Assembly: GCF_037969725.1 (NCBI RefSeq)
Contig: NZ_CP150203.1
Coordinates: 6,439,501-6,503,500 of the forward strand
From: Paenibacillus sp. FSL W8-0426
Lineage (GTDB): Bacteria > Bacillota > Bacilli > Paenibacillales > Paenibacillaceae
Length of the DNA stretch: 64,000 nucleotides
Reading direction: 5' to 3'
Shown in pieces: positions 24,900 to 33,895 of the stretch. Numbering within the stretch: the stretch's first letter is position 1; each line of letters begins with the position of its first letter. Made by a program: the position numbers and the translations under genes. Under the pieces are notes generated by a model, which did not search any database, was not told the origin of the DNA, and saw nothing but the letters and a program-made list of their open reading frames with translations.

Positions 24900-27719
24900 T
24901 TATCGGATTTCGAAATAACTGATCCGCACACCGGCGGACAGCACAATGTATACATCGCGTTGGCCGGAAGCTCCTTGAAGCTCTGCCTTCAAGGTAGACC
25001 ATTGCTGCGCTCCGCCCTTGGAAGCCTCCGCGCGTCCGGCAAGCGGGCCGTCCGGAGCATCCAGACGAACTTCGATTGCCGCATGGTCCAGCTCTGCCGA
25101 TACGCGTGCTTCGAATGCGGCCGCACCGCTGCCCAGATCGGCATCTTTGAAGGCAATCCATCCCTGCTCGCCCGTAACACGTACGGCAGTGCCGCCTTCC
25201 TTGCTTTCATCGAGATCCACGCCGGCATATGCATCGTAATTTTCCGCACGGGTTGCTGCAGCCAGGTTGCGCGGAGGAATCGTTTCTCCATCCACGCTCA
25301 GATCGGCAACCAGCTGAATATCGGATGAGGATTTACCTACCATAATGGAGTAAGTCCCCGCCTCTACTACATAACGGTCCCGGGTTACATCCCAAATGGC
25401 AAGTTCCTGAACAGGCAGCGTGAAGCTGACTTTCACGGTAGCTCCAGCTTCGATATGAAGACGACGGAAGCCTTTGAGCGTTTTGAGCGGGCGTTTCACG
25501 CGCGATTGGCCGGCACGAACATACAGCTGCACCACTTCGTCGCTCGCCACGGACCCGGTATTCGTCACGTCCACCGTAACGGTTACGTTCTCTTCCGTTC
25601 CCGCACTTGCCGGGCTCAGCGCCAGGTTACTGTATTTAAACGGAGCATACGTCAAACCATGACCGAACGGATACAACACGTCTCCCTCGAAATACTGGTA
25701 CGTTCTTCCGGATTGGATGATATCGTAATCTTTGATGTCGGTCAGTTGGTCGGCGGATTTCACCCACGTCATGTTCAGGCGGCCTGCCGGCGCATAGTCG
25801 CCATACAGCACGTCAGCGACGGCGTTGCCCAACTCCTGTCCGGCATGGGATGTGTACAGCACCGCTGGAATGTTCTCCTGTACCCAGTTCGAAGTGAACG
25901 GATAACTGCCCACAATGACCACGATGGTGTTTGGATTTGCCGCATGTACAGCCTCGACAAGGCGCTGCTGGGATTCTGCAAGATCGAGACCGGGACGATC
26001 AATCTCTTCCTTGCCGTTCACGAGCGGATTGTTGCCCACGAACACGATAGCCGTTTCGGCTTCTTTCGCGGCGGCGACCGCTTCCTCCAAACCGTTCACG
26101 ACGATCTCTTTCTTAAACGTTTGTTCCGCACCAAACGTCTTGATTTCTTCCGACACGGCGAAGGCATCCTGGCCGCCGTTCGGCGCAGTGACCGTTTTGC
26201 CGTTCCATGTCGTGAGGCCAACGCTGCCATCCTCTTGAGGCAACAGATGGAATACCTCTTTGACGAACCAGCCGTAAACTTCGTCCGCAGAAGCGGTTAC
26301 TGTCTCTTCGTCCGTGGTGAGGTATTTGCCGTTGCTCTCCGCCTGCAGCGTATAGCTGCCAAAGCCCCAATCGGTAAGCTTGAACGTTTCCGCTTGGCCG
26401 GAAGCGATGACAGGCGTTTTTTCCCCGTCTGCCAATCCTACGGCCTTGCCGTTTGCAGTCGATGTCAGCGTGATCCGGTCGTCCCCGTCTTTGTACGTAA
26501 CGTTGTCGATGCCGATTTTGCCCTGGATGGCTTCAAGCGGGGATACGCTGTAAGGCATCGTTCCTGCATACCAGTCGCGGTAAACCGTTCCGCCAAGCTG
26601 TCCGATGACGGCAACCTTGCCGGACTTGGTTTTGTCCAGCGGCAGCGTGCCGTTATCGTTTTTGAGCAATACCACTTGTTCTCTTGCCGCTCTGAGCGTC
26701 AATGCTTTGGCTTGCTCGGTCATCATGGCTTCTTCGCCGATGGAAGCGTACGGATTGCCTTCGGCCGGATCGAACTCGCCCAGGCGGAAACGAACGCGGA
26801 ACGTGTTGAACAACGCACGGTCGATATCTTCCATAGTCAGCAAACCTTGCTCAAGCCCTTCGCGCAGCGCTTGTTTGGACAAATCCGCATCATCGGTAAT
26901 GCTGTCGATGCCTGCCTTTACGGACTCCACCGTACCCGGTGTGTGGGAATCATAGTATTTATGATCGTTCTTGATGCCCATAACGTCCCCTGCATCACTG
27001 ACGATAAAACCGTCCATGCCCCATTCGCCTTTGACGATCTCGTTCACGAACGGATGGAGCAGCGCCGGCGTGCCGTTAATGGAGTTGTACGCCGTCATCA
27101 TCGACTGTGCGCCGCCCTCCTTGAACGGTTTCTCAAATGCTTTCAAGTAATATTCGCGCATATTGCGCGGATCAATGCTGGAGGAACCGCTGCCGCGATC
27201 CACCTCATTGTTGTTGGCCAAAAAATGCTTCAGCGTGGCAACCGCTTTATAATACTTCGGGTGGTCTCCCTGAATCCCTTTGACTAACGCTGTCGTCAGT
27301 TCCGCCGTCAGTTCAGGGTCTTCGCCGTAAGCTTCTTCGTTGCGTCCCCAGCGCGGATCGCGTTCCATGTCGACGGTAGGCGCCCACAGCGTCAAGCCGT
27401 TTACCGCCGGGTTGCGTTTGTAAAATACGCGTGCCTCATCGCCGATCACCGAACCGATCTCTTTCATCAGGTCGGTATCCCATGTGCAGGCCAAGCCTAC
27501 CGGCTGCGGGAAGGAAGTCGCTTCGCCAAGCCATGCCAAGCCGTGGGCCGCTTCTGTTCCGTGTTTGTACGCAGCGATGCCGAGGCGTTCGACGGCAGGC
27601 TGATACTGCAGCATGGATTCGATTTTCTCGTCGTCGGTGAGACGGGATACCAGGTCTTTAACCCGTACATCCAGTTCAAGCGTCGTATCCTGGAAAGGAT
27701 ATTTGGTCTGGTTGGTCAT
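24900..27719 (-). CDS. Glycoside hydrolase family 3 with inserted and C-terminal accessory domains
   Basis: The 939-residue protein shows the GH3 core: LWAPTVDMERDPRWGRNEEAYGEDP (111-135), LKHFLANNN (163-171) and GFIVSDAGDV with nucleophile Asp242. The second GH3 domain starts near residue 345 (REQVVLLKNDNGTLPLD) and continues after 550. Between them, about 440-540, is an insertion with a beta-trefoil-like look (YTLQAESNGKYLTTDE). A fibronectin-like domain follows (TVDVTNTGSVASDEVVQLYV), and about the last 130 residues resemble a CBM6-type module (ENYDAYAGVDL...IAFKDADLGSG). No signal peptide is seen, so it is probably cytoplasmic. The sugar specificity (glucosidase, xylosidase or other) is not readable from this. 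Confidence 0.9.
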   Translation of the reverse strand: MTNQTKYPFQDTTLELDVRVKDLVSRLTDDEKIESMLQYQPAVERLGIAAYKHGTEAAHGLAWLGEATSFPQPVGLACTWDTDLMKEIGSVIGDEARVFYKRNPAVNGLTLWAPTVDMERDPRWGRNEEAYGEDPELTAELTTALVKGIQGDHPKYYKAVATLKHFLANNNEVDRGSGSSSIDPRNMREYYLKAFEKPFKEGGAQSMMTAYNSINGTPALLHPFVNEIVKGEWGMDGFIVSDAGDVMGIKNDHKYYDSHTPGTVESVKAGIDSITDDADLSKQALREGLEQGLLTMEDIDRALFNTFRVRFRLGEFDPAEGNPYASIGEEAMMTEQAKALTLRAAREQVVLLKNDNGTLPLDKTKSGKVAVIGQLGGTVYRDWYAGTMPYSVSPLEAIQGKIGIDNVTYKDGDDRITLTSTANGKAVGLADGEKTPVIASGQAETFKLTDWGFGSYTLQAESNGKYLTTDEETVTASADEVYGWFVKEVFHLLPQEDGSVGLTTWNGKTVTAPNGGQDAFAVSEEIKTFGAEQTFKKEIVVNGLEEAVAAAKEAETAIVFVGNNPLVNGKEEIDRPGLDLAESQQRLVEAVHAANPNTIVVIVGSYPFTSNWVQENIPAVLYTSHAGQELGNAVADVLYGDYAPAGRLNMTWVKSADQLTDIKDYDIIQSGRTYQYFEGDVLYPFGHGLTYAPFKYSNLALSPASAGTEENVTVTVDVTNTGSVASDEVVQLYVRAGQSRVKRPLKTLKGFRRLHIEAGATVKVSFTLPVQELAIWDVTRDRYVVEAGTYSIMVGKSSSDIQLVADLSVDGETIPPRNLAAATRAENYDAYAGVDLDESKEGGTAVRVTGEQGWIAFKDADLGSGAAAFEARVSAELDHAAIEVRLDAPDGPLAGRAEASKGGAQQWSTLKAELQGASGQRDVYIVLSAGVRISYFEIR

Positions 27720-28061
27720 ATCGGAAATCTCCTTTTAAATAGCCATAGTTAATCAAGCCATGATAGCGAATACATTAACAATCTCCAATGAAGCTGTTAC
27801 CACTCTGTTTTTTTGGTTTATAAAAATGGAGAATACCCCCTATTTACAAGGGATATCGTCTTCCCAGCTTTATAATAACCTATTTACTAAAACGGTTTCG
27901 GTATTCCTATCATAAAACATGTTCGTTAAAAAAAACAGGGGGCGACTCCAGGAAAATGTGAACATTACCCACAGGATATCCGCTTTGATCGTTTTTTTCC
28001 TAAATCGAATGGCAATCATGAATAAATGTGAGACCAGAATCACCAAACAGGAGGAAACCGA
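27720..28061. other. 342-bp divergent intergenic region between GH3 and FAD/Rieske genes
   Basis: The region is AT-rich and must hold promoters for both divergent genes. I see AAAACGGTTT at 27889-27898, a short LacI-type palindrome, and TATCAT-like and TATAAT-like boxes nearby, but no element I can place with confidence. No gene was found. Confidence 0.4.
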
Positions 28062-29603
28062 ATGAACAGCAAACAGCATCCCCCTACCAGACTGCCTGAA
28101 TTTCCTAACTCGCTCTGGAGAAGCACGCATACATTCCCGACCTTTCCGACGCTTGAAGAGGATGCAACCGCAGACGTTGCGATCATCGGCGCAGGAATTG
28201 CCGGCATAACGACCGCCTATTTGTTGGCCCAGTCGGGATTGAGCGTCATTGTGCTCGAAGCAGGCAAGGTACTGGACGGGACGACGGGACATACGACCGC
28301 CAAGGTGACGGCGCAGCATGGAGTGGTCTATAACGAGCTGCTGCAGCACTTCGGACATGAACAGGCACGCATGTATTACGACGGCAATACGGAGGCCATC
28401 CGTTGGATGCGAGCCTTGGTTCAGGAGAAACAAATCGATTGCCAATGGGCTGAAGAAGATGCTTATGTGTACATTCAATCCGAGGACAATTTGAAAAAGA
28501 TGGAGTTTGAGCTGACCGCCTACGACAAGCTGGGGATTTCCGGCGATTGGGTCTCCTCCCTTCCCGTATCGGTCCAATCCAGGGCCGGCATACGCATGCC
28601 GGGGCAAGCGCGCTTCGATCCGCTGGCGTACTTGCATTATTTGCTCGATGAAGCCGTGCAAAATGGCGTCCGCTTCTACGAAAAAACCACGGCAACGGAC
28701 GTGGAGGAAGATGCGTCCCTGCATGTGCGGACTTACAACGGTTCGTCCGTCACCGCCCAGCATATCGTCGTGGCATCCCATTTTCCCGTATATGATCCGG
28801 GCTTTTATTTCACACGCCTGCATGCCGAGCGCTCCTATGCCATTGCAGTCGAGCCCGGGAAGCCATACCCCGGAGGCATGTACATTTCGGACGACGAACC
28901 CAGACGTTCGCTCCGTGCGGTCATGCATGAAGGCAAGGAGCTCATCGTGTTCGGGGGAGAAAACCACAAAACGGGCCAAGGCATCTGCACCTTCGGCCAT
29001 TATGAAAATCTGGAACGTTTCGCGGAGGATACGTTCGGTATCGTCAGCATTCCTTTTCGCTGGTCGGCCCAGGACCTGGTCTCGATCGACAAGGTACCTT
29101 ACATCGGCCCAATTACAGGGCGACATGAGCGCGTATACGTCGCTACCGGGTTTGCCAAATGGGGCATGACGACCGGTACGATGGCTGGCCATATCCTTGC
29201 CGACCGCATCACCGGACGGGACAATCCCCATGCGGCCATATTCGATCCCGCACGGTTCAAGGCCGATCCCGGATTGAAAAACATCGTGGTCGAAAATGCC
29301 AACGTCGCCAAAGAGCTGATCTCCGGCAAGGTTGGCCTGACACATGCCACCGCTGACCAGTTGGGGACTGACGAAGGATCCGTCGTCCGTCACCAAGGCA
29401 AACGCGCCGGAGCTTACAAGGATCACAGCGGCAAGCTGTTCCTTGTAGATACGACCTGTACCCACCTTGGCTGCGAGGTGGAATGGAATGAAGGTGAGCG
29501 TACATGGGATTGCCCGTGCCATGGTTCGCGATTTGATTACACCGGCAAAGTCATCGAAGGCCCTGCCACGCAGGACCTGCCCGCACTTGAAACACCGCAA
29601 TAA
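28062..29603 (+). CDS. FAD-dependent oxidoreductase with C-terminal Rieske [2Fe-2S] domain
   Basis: The 513-residue protein starts with a DAO-type FAD domain (DVAIIGAGIAGITTAYLLAQ, GAGIAG at 43-48; DGTTGHTTAKVTAQHG). After about residue 415 comes a Rieske domain with Cys466-x-His468 and Cys484-x2-His487 as cluster ligands; the extra Cys471 and Cys486 suggest the disulfide of high-potential Rieske proteins. Proteins of this layout occur in Bacillus (YhfW-like) but their substrate is not established. No signal peptide is seen. AGGAGG precedes the ATG. It is a single gene. Confidence 0.9.
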   Translation: MNSKQHPPTRLPEFPNSLWRSTHTFPTFPTLEEDATADVAIIGAGIAGITTAYLLAQSGLSVIVLEAGKVLDGTTGHTTAKVTAQHGVVYNELLQHFGHEQARMYYDGNTEAIRWMRALVQEKQIDCQWAEEDAYVYIQSEDNLKKMEFELTAYDKLGISGDWVSSLPVSVQSRAGIRMPGQARFDPLAYLHYLLDEAVQNGVRFYEKTTATDVEEDASLHVRTYNGSSVTAQHIVVASHFPVYDPGFYFTRLHAERSYAIAVEPGKPYPGGMYISDDEPRRSLRAVMHEGKELIVFGGENHKTGQGICTFGHYENLERFAEDTFGIVSIPFRWSAQDLVSIDKVPYIGPITGRHERVYVATGFAKWGMTTGTMAGHILADRITGRDNPHAAIFDPARFKADPGLKNIVVENANVAKELISGKVGLTHATADQLGTDEGSVVRHQGKRAGAYKDHSGKLFLVDTTCTHLGCEVEWNEGERTWDCPCHGSRFDYTGKVIEGPATQDLPALETPQ

Positions 29604-29770
29604 CGTTTGAATACGGCATCGGCTTTAAGGACCTGGATCGAAATCCGTCTCAGGGCGGAGGTTATCGATTCAGGTTTGCCGTATGCTGTTTTAGGGGGAA
29701 CCCGCACTGCCTCTCAAAAGACGTTTACATGCGTAAAATCATGTTCCAGAGCCCATTTTAATTCACTATC

Positions 29771-29799
29771 TTGCATTATACAGTACCTGATGGTATCAT
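29771..29799 (+). promoter_or_regulatory. Promoter of the padR operon
   Basis: TTGCAT, 17 bp, TATCAT lies 64 bp before the start codon. The spacer and the sequence just after contain GTAC twice (CAGTACC, CTGTACT), a possible PadR half-site arrangement, though this is only suggestive. Confidence 0.6.
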
Positions 29800-29862
29800 T
29801 GTTTCTGTACTACTGAACATTACACAATAGTAAAAAAACATCGAATTCAAGGAGGGACCTGC

Positions 29863-30192
29863 GTGAACGTGAACATCCAGTTCAAAAAGGGAGTTCTGGA
29901 ACTGTGCGTCCTGGTGCTGATTCATCGGCAGGACCGTTACGGCTACGAACTGGCACAGGCGGTCTCCAGACATATTGAAGTAGCTGAAGGCGCGTTATAC
30001 CCGCTATTGCGCAGACTCGTCAACGAAGGCTACTGCACCACTTATCTGCAGGAATCGAGTGAAGGTCCGCCCCGGAAATATTATAAGCTGTCCGATGCAG
30101 GACGCGACTACATGAGGACGCTCTCGAGCGAATGGAACGAATTCGTGCGCAATGTGTCAAATCTATTGGAAGAAGGGAACCTGAATGAATAG
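29863..30192 (+). CDS. PadR family transcriptional regulator
   Basis: The 109-residue protein has the PadR winged helix with VLVLIHRQDRYGYELAQAVSRHI, VAEGALYPLLRRLVNEGYC and GPPRKYYKLSDAGRDYM, and no long C-terminal helix domain, so it belongs to the short PadR class. The start is GTG at 29863 with AAGGAGG upstream. It overlaps the next gene by 8 bp. Such regulators usually repress their own operon, which here also encodes two envelope-related proteins. Confidence 0.92.
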   Translation: MNVNIQFKKGVLELCVLVLIHRQDRYGYELAQAVSRHIEVAEGALYPLLRRLVNEGYCTTYLQESSEGPPRKYYKLSDAGRDYMRTLSSEWNEFVRNVSNLLEEGNLNE

Positions 30193-30781
30193 ACAACAAT
30201 TTATGCAGGCGATGGAATTTCATTTAAGGCCGATGGATCCGTCGGAACGCAATGAACTGTTATCGGACTATGACCAGCATTTCGAGCAGGGGCTTCAGGA
30301 AGGAAAAGCCGAAGAAACGATCGTGTTCGAACTCGGTCAGCCCGAGGAACTCGCGCGTGAGGCGCTGGGCGACCGTTATGCGGCCGCGCCGTCAGCGCCA
30401 GGCTTTGATCATTTTGACTATCCACCCCCGCCTTACGGATCGCCGGCCCGACATCAGAGCAGCAGCGCGGCACGCACCCTTTTTACAGGCATCGGACTGA
30501 TTTTTCTGAATCTCATTCTCGGCATTCCTCTCGGCGCCACCCTTTGGTCCATCTGGCTGGCTATTGCCAGCCTGTCACTGCTTATGCTGGCTCCCATCGC
30601 TGCAGCAGTCGACTTCGTTTATTTCAATCATCTGGAGATGGCCGAAATTTTCGTAGCCGTTGGCGTATGCGGCATAGGCATGTTGTTTGCGCTGGCAGCC
30701 AAATGGTTGTTCAACGGATTTGCCGCCACAACAGCCGGGTACATCCGCTGGAACCTTAAGACATGGAAAGGAGGGGCTTAA
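30185..30781 (+). CDS. DUF1700 (HAAS) family membrane protein
   Basis: The 198-residue protein has an N-terminal cytoplasmic HAAS-type domain (MNRQQFMQAMEFHLRPM, ELLSDYDQHFEQGLQEGKAEETIVFELGQPEELA) and then three to four hydrophobic helices from about residue 95. The family often sits between a PadR regulator and a DUF4097 protein, as here. Its function is unknown; it is thought to interact with PadR-like proteins through the HAAS domain. Confidence 0.88.
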   Translation: MNRQQFMQAMEFHLRPMDPSERNELLSDYDQHFEQGLQEGKAEETIVFELGQPEELAREALGDRYAAAPSAPGFDHFDYPPPPYGSPARHQSSSAARTLFTGIGLIFLNLILGIPLGATLWSIWLAIASLSLLMLAPIAAAVDFVYFNHLEMAEIFVAVGVCGIGMLFALAAKWLFNGFAATTAGYIRWNLKTWKGGA

Positions 30782-30784
30782 TCC

Positions 30785-31684
30785 ATGACGGTCAAAAAAT
30801 GGGTTACTGCTGCGCTTGTATTCATCCTCATCGGAATCATCGGTACCTCGGTATACGGATTTCAGTTCGGAGATCAGCGGGAGGCATACTCGAAACGCTG
30901 GGAATTTCAGAACGACCAGCTGCAGCGCCTGATCCTGGATGCCCATTTTGACGGGGGTATCCGGTTTATCGAAAGCCCCGATGCAAACGGCTATATCGAA
31001 GTTAATGGAAAATGGGATCCAGCCACCGTCGAAAGCTTCAAGAAGGCTGCATTATCGAATGGGACCTTCGTTCTTTCCGATACGGAGCAGGCAAGTTTCC
31101 AATTTTTCAACCTCTACTGGGAGGATTTGAAATCAACGATGACCGTTGCCCTGCCTGCGGGACACCATTTAAACGAAGTCAAAATCAGCTCTTCCTCCAG
31201 CGATATCGAATTGCAAGGGCTAAACGCCCAAACGCTTGAGCTGGACAATACGTCAGGAAGCGTCGGCCTCAAGGACATCCATGCGCCGAACATTCGGCTC
31301 GACCTGACCTCGGGAGATATCAAGGCATCCGGGATCCAGGGCGACGTGGACGTATCCCAGACATCGGGCAGTTTGCGGATTGAAGGTTTGACCGGCGATC
31401 TGCATAGCTCCATCCAATCCGGCGACACCCGTGTAACCGATCTCCATGGGACGGCTAACGTTCAATTCACTTCAGGCAACGTCGACATTGAACAGGCGAC
31501 GGCAGGGTCGATCGACGTATCGGGCCAATCCGGCGACGTCCGCATTCAGGCCGCAGCCGATTTTGCCGGCGTATACGACACTCGGGCCACCTCGGGGGAC
31601 ATCACCACGCCCGACTCACCAATGACGAGCAGCGACGTAATTAAGGTTCGTACGACCTCAGGTAATATCAAAATTACCCAATAA
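30785..31684 (+). CDS. DUF4097 family envelope protein with one N-terminal membrane anchor
   Basis: Residues 6-27 form a membrane helix, followed by a repetitive beta-strand domain from about 115 to 299 with many TSGD/TSGN/QSGD turns (SGSVGLKDI, LTSGDIKASGI, TSGNVDIEQA), the beta-solenoid pattern of DUF4097 proteins. It is the last gene of the PadR-DUF1700-DUF4097 operon and follows by 3 bp. The outside domain probably sits at the membrane surface; its function is not known. Confidence 0.88.
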   Translation: MTVKKWVTAALVFILIGIIGTSVYGFQFGDQREAYSKRWEFQNDQLQRLILDAHFDGGIRFIESPDANGYIEVNGKWDPATVESFKKAALSNGTFVLSDTEQASFQFFNLYWEDLKSTMTVALPAGHHLNEVKISSSSSDIELQGLNAQTLELDNTSGSVGLKDIHAPNIRLDLTSGDIKASGIQGDVDVSQTSGSLRIEGLTGDLHSSIQSGDTRVTDLHGTANVQFTSGNVDIEQATAGSIDVSGQSGDVRIQAAADFAGVYDTRATSGDITTPDSPMTSSDVIKVRTTSGNIKITQ

Positions 31685-31745
31685 AGCTTCTCCGAATGGA
31701 ATTGGGCTGGTGACGAAGCGAATTTCCGATCCTTGGGTAATATAG

Positions 31746-31751
31746 TATAAT
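31746..31751 (+). promoter_or_regulatory. -10 element of the SDR gene
   Basis: TATAAT lies 36 bp before the start codon of the dehydrogenase. No good -35 box is visible at 16-18 bp. Confidence 0.4.
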
Positions 31752-31786
31752 CAAAGGCCAGTCCAATTTTAAAGGAGGATTCCTGC

Positions 31787-32506
31787 ATGGAATTGAAAAA
31801 CAAAACAGCTATCATCACCGGCGCAGGCAAAGGCATCGGACGCGCCATCGCGGAGTCTCTAGCCAAAGAAGGCGTTCACCTCGGGCTCATCGCCCGCACG
31901 GCATCCGACCTGGAAGCTCTGCAGCAATCCTTGAGCGAGACGCATGGCGTGAAGGTCATCATCGCGGTGGCCGACATTTCCGATCGCACGCAAGCCGAGG
32001 CGGCCGTTGCTGCCATCGAAACCGAGCTTGGCGCCGTGGACATCCTGATCAACAATGCGGGCATCGCCAGCTTCGGCACGCTGCTCGATATGGATCCTGA
32101 AGAGTGGGAACGCATCCTGCACGTCAACGTGATGGGTACATACTACGTTACACGCGCAGCTTTGCCTAGCATGATCAAGCAAAGCAGCGGAAGCATCATC
32201 AATATCGCTTCCACTGCGGGCGAACGCGGCTTCGCAACAGGTTCGGCCTATTGCGCATCCAAATTCGCGCTGCTCGGCATGACCGAATCGCTGATGCAGG
32301 AAGTCCGCAAATCGAACATCCGGGTAACCGCCCTGACGCCAAGCACGGTGAATACCGAGCTGGCCAGCAATGCAGGGTTGAAAATCGGCGACGAAGACCG
32401 CATGATGCAGCCGGAGGACGTAGCCGAGCTGGCCTTGGCCACCCTCAAGCTGTCGGATCGCGTTTTCGTCAAAGCGGCCGGCATCTGGACGACCAACCCG
32501 CAATAA
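31787..32506 (+). CDS. Short-chain dehydrogenase/reductase (FabG-like)
   Basis: The 239-residue classical SDR has TGAGKGIG (11-18), the NNAG motif (89-92) and catalytic Ser142, Tyr155 and Lys159 in SAYCASK. It resembles 3-oxoacyl-ACP reductases, but a lone gene of this type outside a fatty acid cluster may reduce other ketones. AAAGGAGG precedes the ATG. A strong terminator follows. Confidence 0.92.
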   Translation: MELKNKTAIITGAGKGIGRAIAESLAKEGVHLGLIARTASDLEALQQSLSETHGVKVIIAVADISDRTQAEAAVAAIETELGAVDILINNAGIASFGTLLDMDPEEWERILHVNVMGTYYVTRAALPSMIKQSSGSIINIASTAGERGFATGSAYCASKFALLGMTESLMQEVRKSNIRVTALTPSTVNTELASNAGLKIGDEDRMMQPEDVAELALATLKLSDRVFVKAAGIWTTNPQ

Positions 32507-32575
32507 GCGGCAGTTCCGGTCATTTCTGGACGTTGCATTGTCGGAGGAAGAATTGCTCCCGACTTCATTTGGATA

Positions 32576-32616
32576 ACACAAAAACCACGGGTACGCGGTA
32601 CCTGTGGTTTTTGTGT
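32576..32616 (+). terminator. Terminator after the SDR gene
   Basis: A stem ACACAAAAACCACGGGTAC/GTACCTGTGGTTTTTGTGT with a 3-nt loop, T-rich on both strands. It lies between the SDR gene and the convergent XRE gene and could serve both. Confidence 0.85.
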
Positions 32617-32720
32617 TTGATGTTGATGCGTAAAATCAGCTAGAAAGAGCAGCGGGACAGTCCGCTACGTTATCAAGCATCGTTTGAAGGCCGCATATCA
32701 GCGCTTCACGCGCTCCTACC

Positions 32721-33269
32721 TTAATGCTCCCCGAGCCGATCCAGATCCAGTTCCTTGGACACGGCGATCAGGATCACCGCAGTCTCTGCGCCAACATTCG
32801 TGACCTCGTGCGGCACGACCGCATTCCAGCTGAACGAATCGCCCGCCTCCAGCGTTTCCCCGTCCTCTCCCTGCTCGGCACGAATCGTGCCCTGCAGCAC
32901 GAGATGGCTTTCTTCCCCCGCATGTTTGCTCATCCCGGTCGAGGCTCCCGGCGGCAGCTCCACGAGGGACATGCGCATCGCTCCTTTGGCCGTCAGGTGC
33001 TGCACTTTGACTTGCCCGTCCCCCGCAGTCGTCTCTTTTCGCTCGTTTTTTCGCACCACGTTCATCCGCTGCTCGGGCGTGAGCAGCAAATACGGCAGCG
33101 GCACGTCCAGATAATCCGCAATGCTCTCAAGCGTTGCTATGGACGGCGAGGTTTTGTTGTTTTCCACGTTGCTGATGAAACCTTTGGATAACCCTGTTCC
33201 TTCGCACAGCTGCATGATCGTGATTTGCTTCTGCTTGCGGATCGTACGAATCGTTTTGCCAATATCCAT
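32721..33269 (-). CDS. XRE family regulator with C-terminal cupin domain
   Basis: The 182-residue protein has an XRE helix-turn-helix in residues 1-60 (IRKQKQITIMQLCEGTGLSKGFISNVENNK) and a cupin domain about 95-175 (GEESHLVLQGTIRAEQGEDGETLEAGDSFSW, VPHEVTNVGAE). Proteins of this build sense small metabolites through the cupin and control nearby transport or catabolic genes (family knowledge). The gene starts at 33269 after GGGAGG. The VOC gene lies 40 bp upstream on the same strand and may be co-transcribed. Confidence 0.9.
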   Translation of the reverse strand: MDIGKTIRTIRKQKQITIMQLCEGTGLSKGFISNVENNKTSPSIATLESIADYLDVPLPYLLLTPEQRMNVVRKNERKETTAGDGQVKVQHLTAKGAMRMSLVELPPGASTGMSKHAGEESHLVLQGTIRAEQGEDGETLEAGDSFSWNAVVPHEVTNVGAETAVILIAVSKELDLDRLGEH

Positions 33270-33309
33270 GTCGCTGCTTGTTCCTCCCTACTTTCAGTGC
33301 CTGACTCGC

Positions 33310-33675
33310 TTACCCGTTATCCTGCTGATAGAAAACAATCCGGTTGCCGGATGGATCAATCACTTCCATTTCCCTGAGGCCCCAAGGCGTCTCCGTAATA
33401 CCCGGTCTGGAATGCTTGTGCTTTTGCCGGTTCAAAGACTCGCATAATCCATCCAAATCCGTCGTTTCGATGCGCACGGCAGCTCCCGGGGTGCAATCTC
33501 CGTAATGCCCGGACAAATGAAGCACGATGCCATCCAGCGATACCTGCATGTACAACGGCAGATCCTCTTCGAAGCGATGTTCCCAATCCACCTTGAAACC
33601 TAAATACTCTACGTAGAACGATCTGGCCTGCTCCTCATCAAATATACGAAGAATGGGCACTATTCCTTTCAGCAT
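33310..33675 (-). CDS. Glyoxalase/bleomycin-resistance (VOC) superfamily protein
   Basis: The 121-residue protein has the VOC pattern MLKGIVPILRIFDEEQARSFYVEYLGFKVDWEHRF, LHLSGHYGDCTPG and WGLREMEVIDPSGNRIVFYQ. The start at 33675 is chosen because GAGGAG lies eight bases upstream; the open frame extends 23 codons further. The family binds metal and small molecules, with roles from methylglyoxal removal to drug binding; the ligand here is unknown. Confidence 0.88.
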   Translation of the reverse strand: MLKGIVPILRIFDEEQARSFYVEYLGFKVDWEHRFEEDLPLYMQVSLDGIVLHLSGHYGDCTPGAAVRIETTDLDGLCESLNRQKHKHSRPGITETPWGLREMEVIDPSGNRIVFYQQDNG

Positions 33676-33796
33676 TCGCTTCACTCCTCTGATCAAGATG
33701 GCGATACAGAGCTGGATCGAGCCAGCCGGCTTTATTATTGGCATAAGGATTAAGGATTCCCTATACGTAACATATTTTCATAATACAAAAAATATG

Positions 33797-33825
33797 TTGA
33801 CCCAACAATGCGATCATGCTACATT
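33797..33825 (+). promoter_or_regulatory. Promoter of the LigB-type dioxygenase gene
   Basis: TTGACC, 17 bp, TACATT lies 71 bp before the start codon at 33896, in an AT-rich gap between divergent genes. Confidence 0.65.
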
Positions 33826-33895
33826 TCGTTCATAAATAAAGATGTTTGTTTTCTATTGGTGAACTTTATAAAGGTACGAAAGGACTGAATGCACG

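Noticed and set aside
25455..27287. 610-codon plus-strand frame opposite the GH3 gene
   Set aside because: Antisense shadow; the GH3 motifs on the minus strand are unambiguous.
27870..29600. 576-codon minus-strand frame opposite the FAD/Rieske gene
   Set aside because: No motif, no ribosome site; the plus-strand protein has clear FAD and Rieske motifs.
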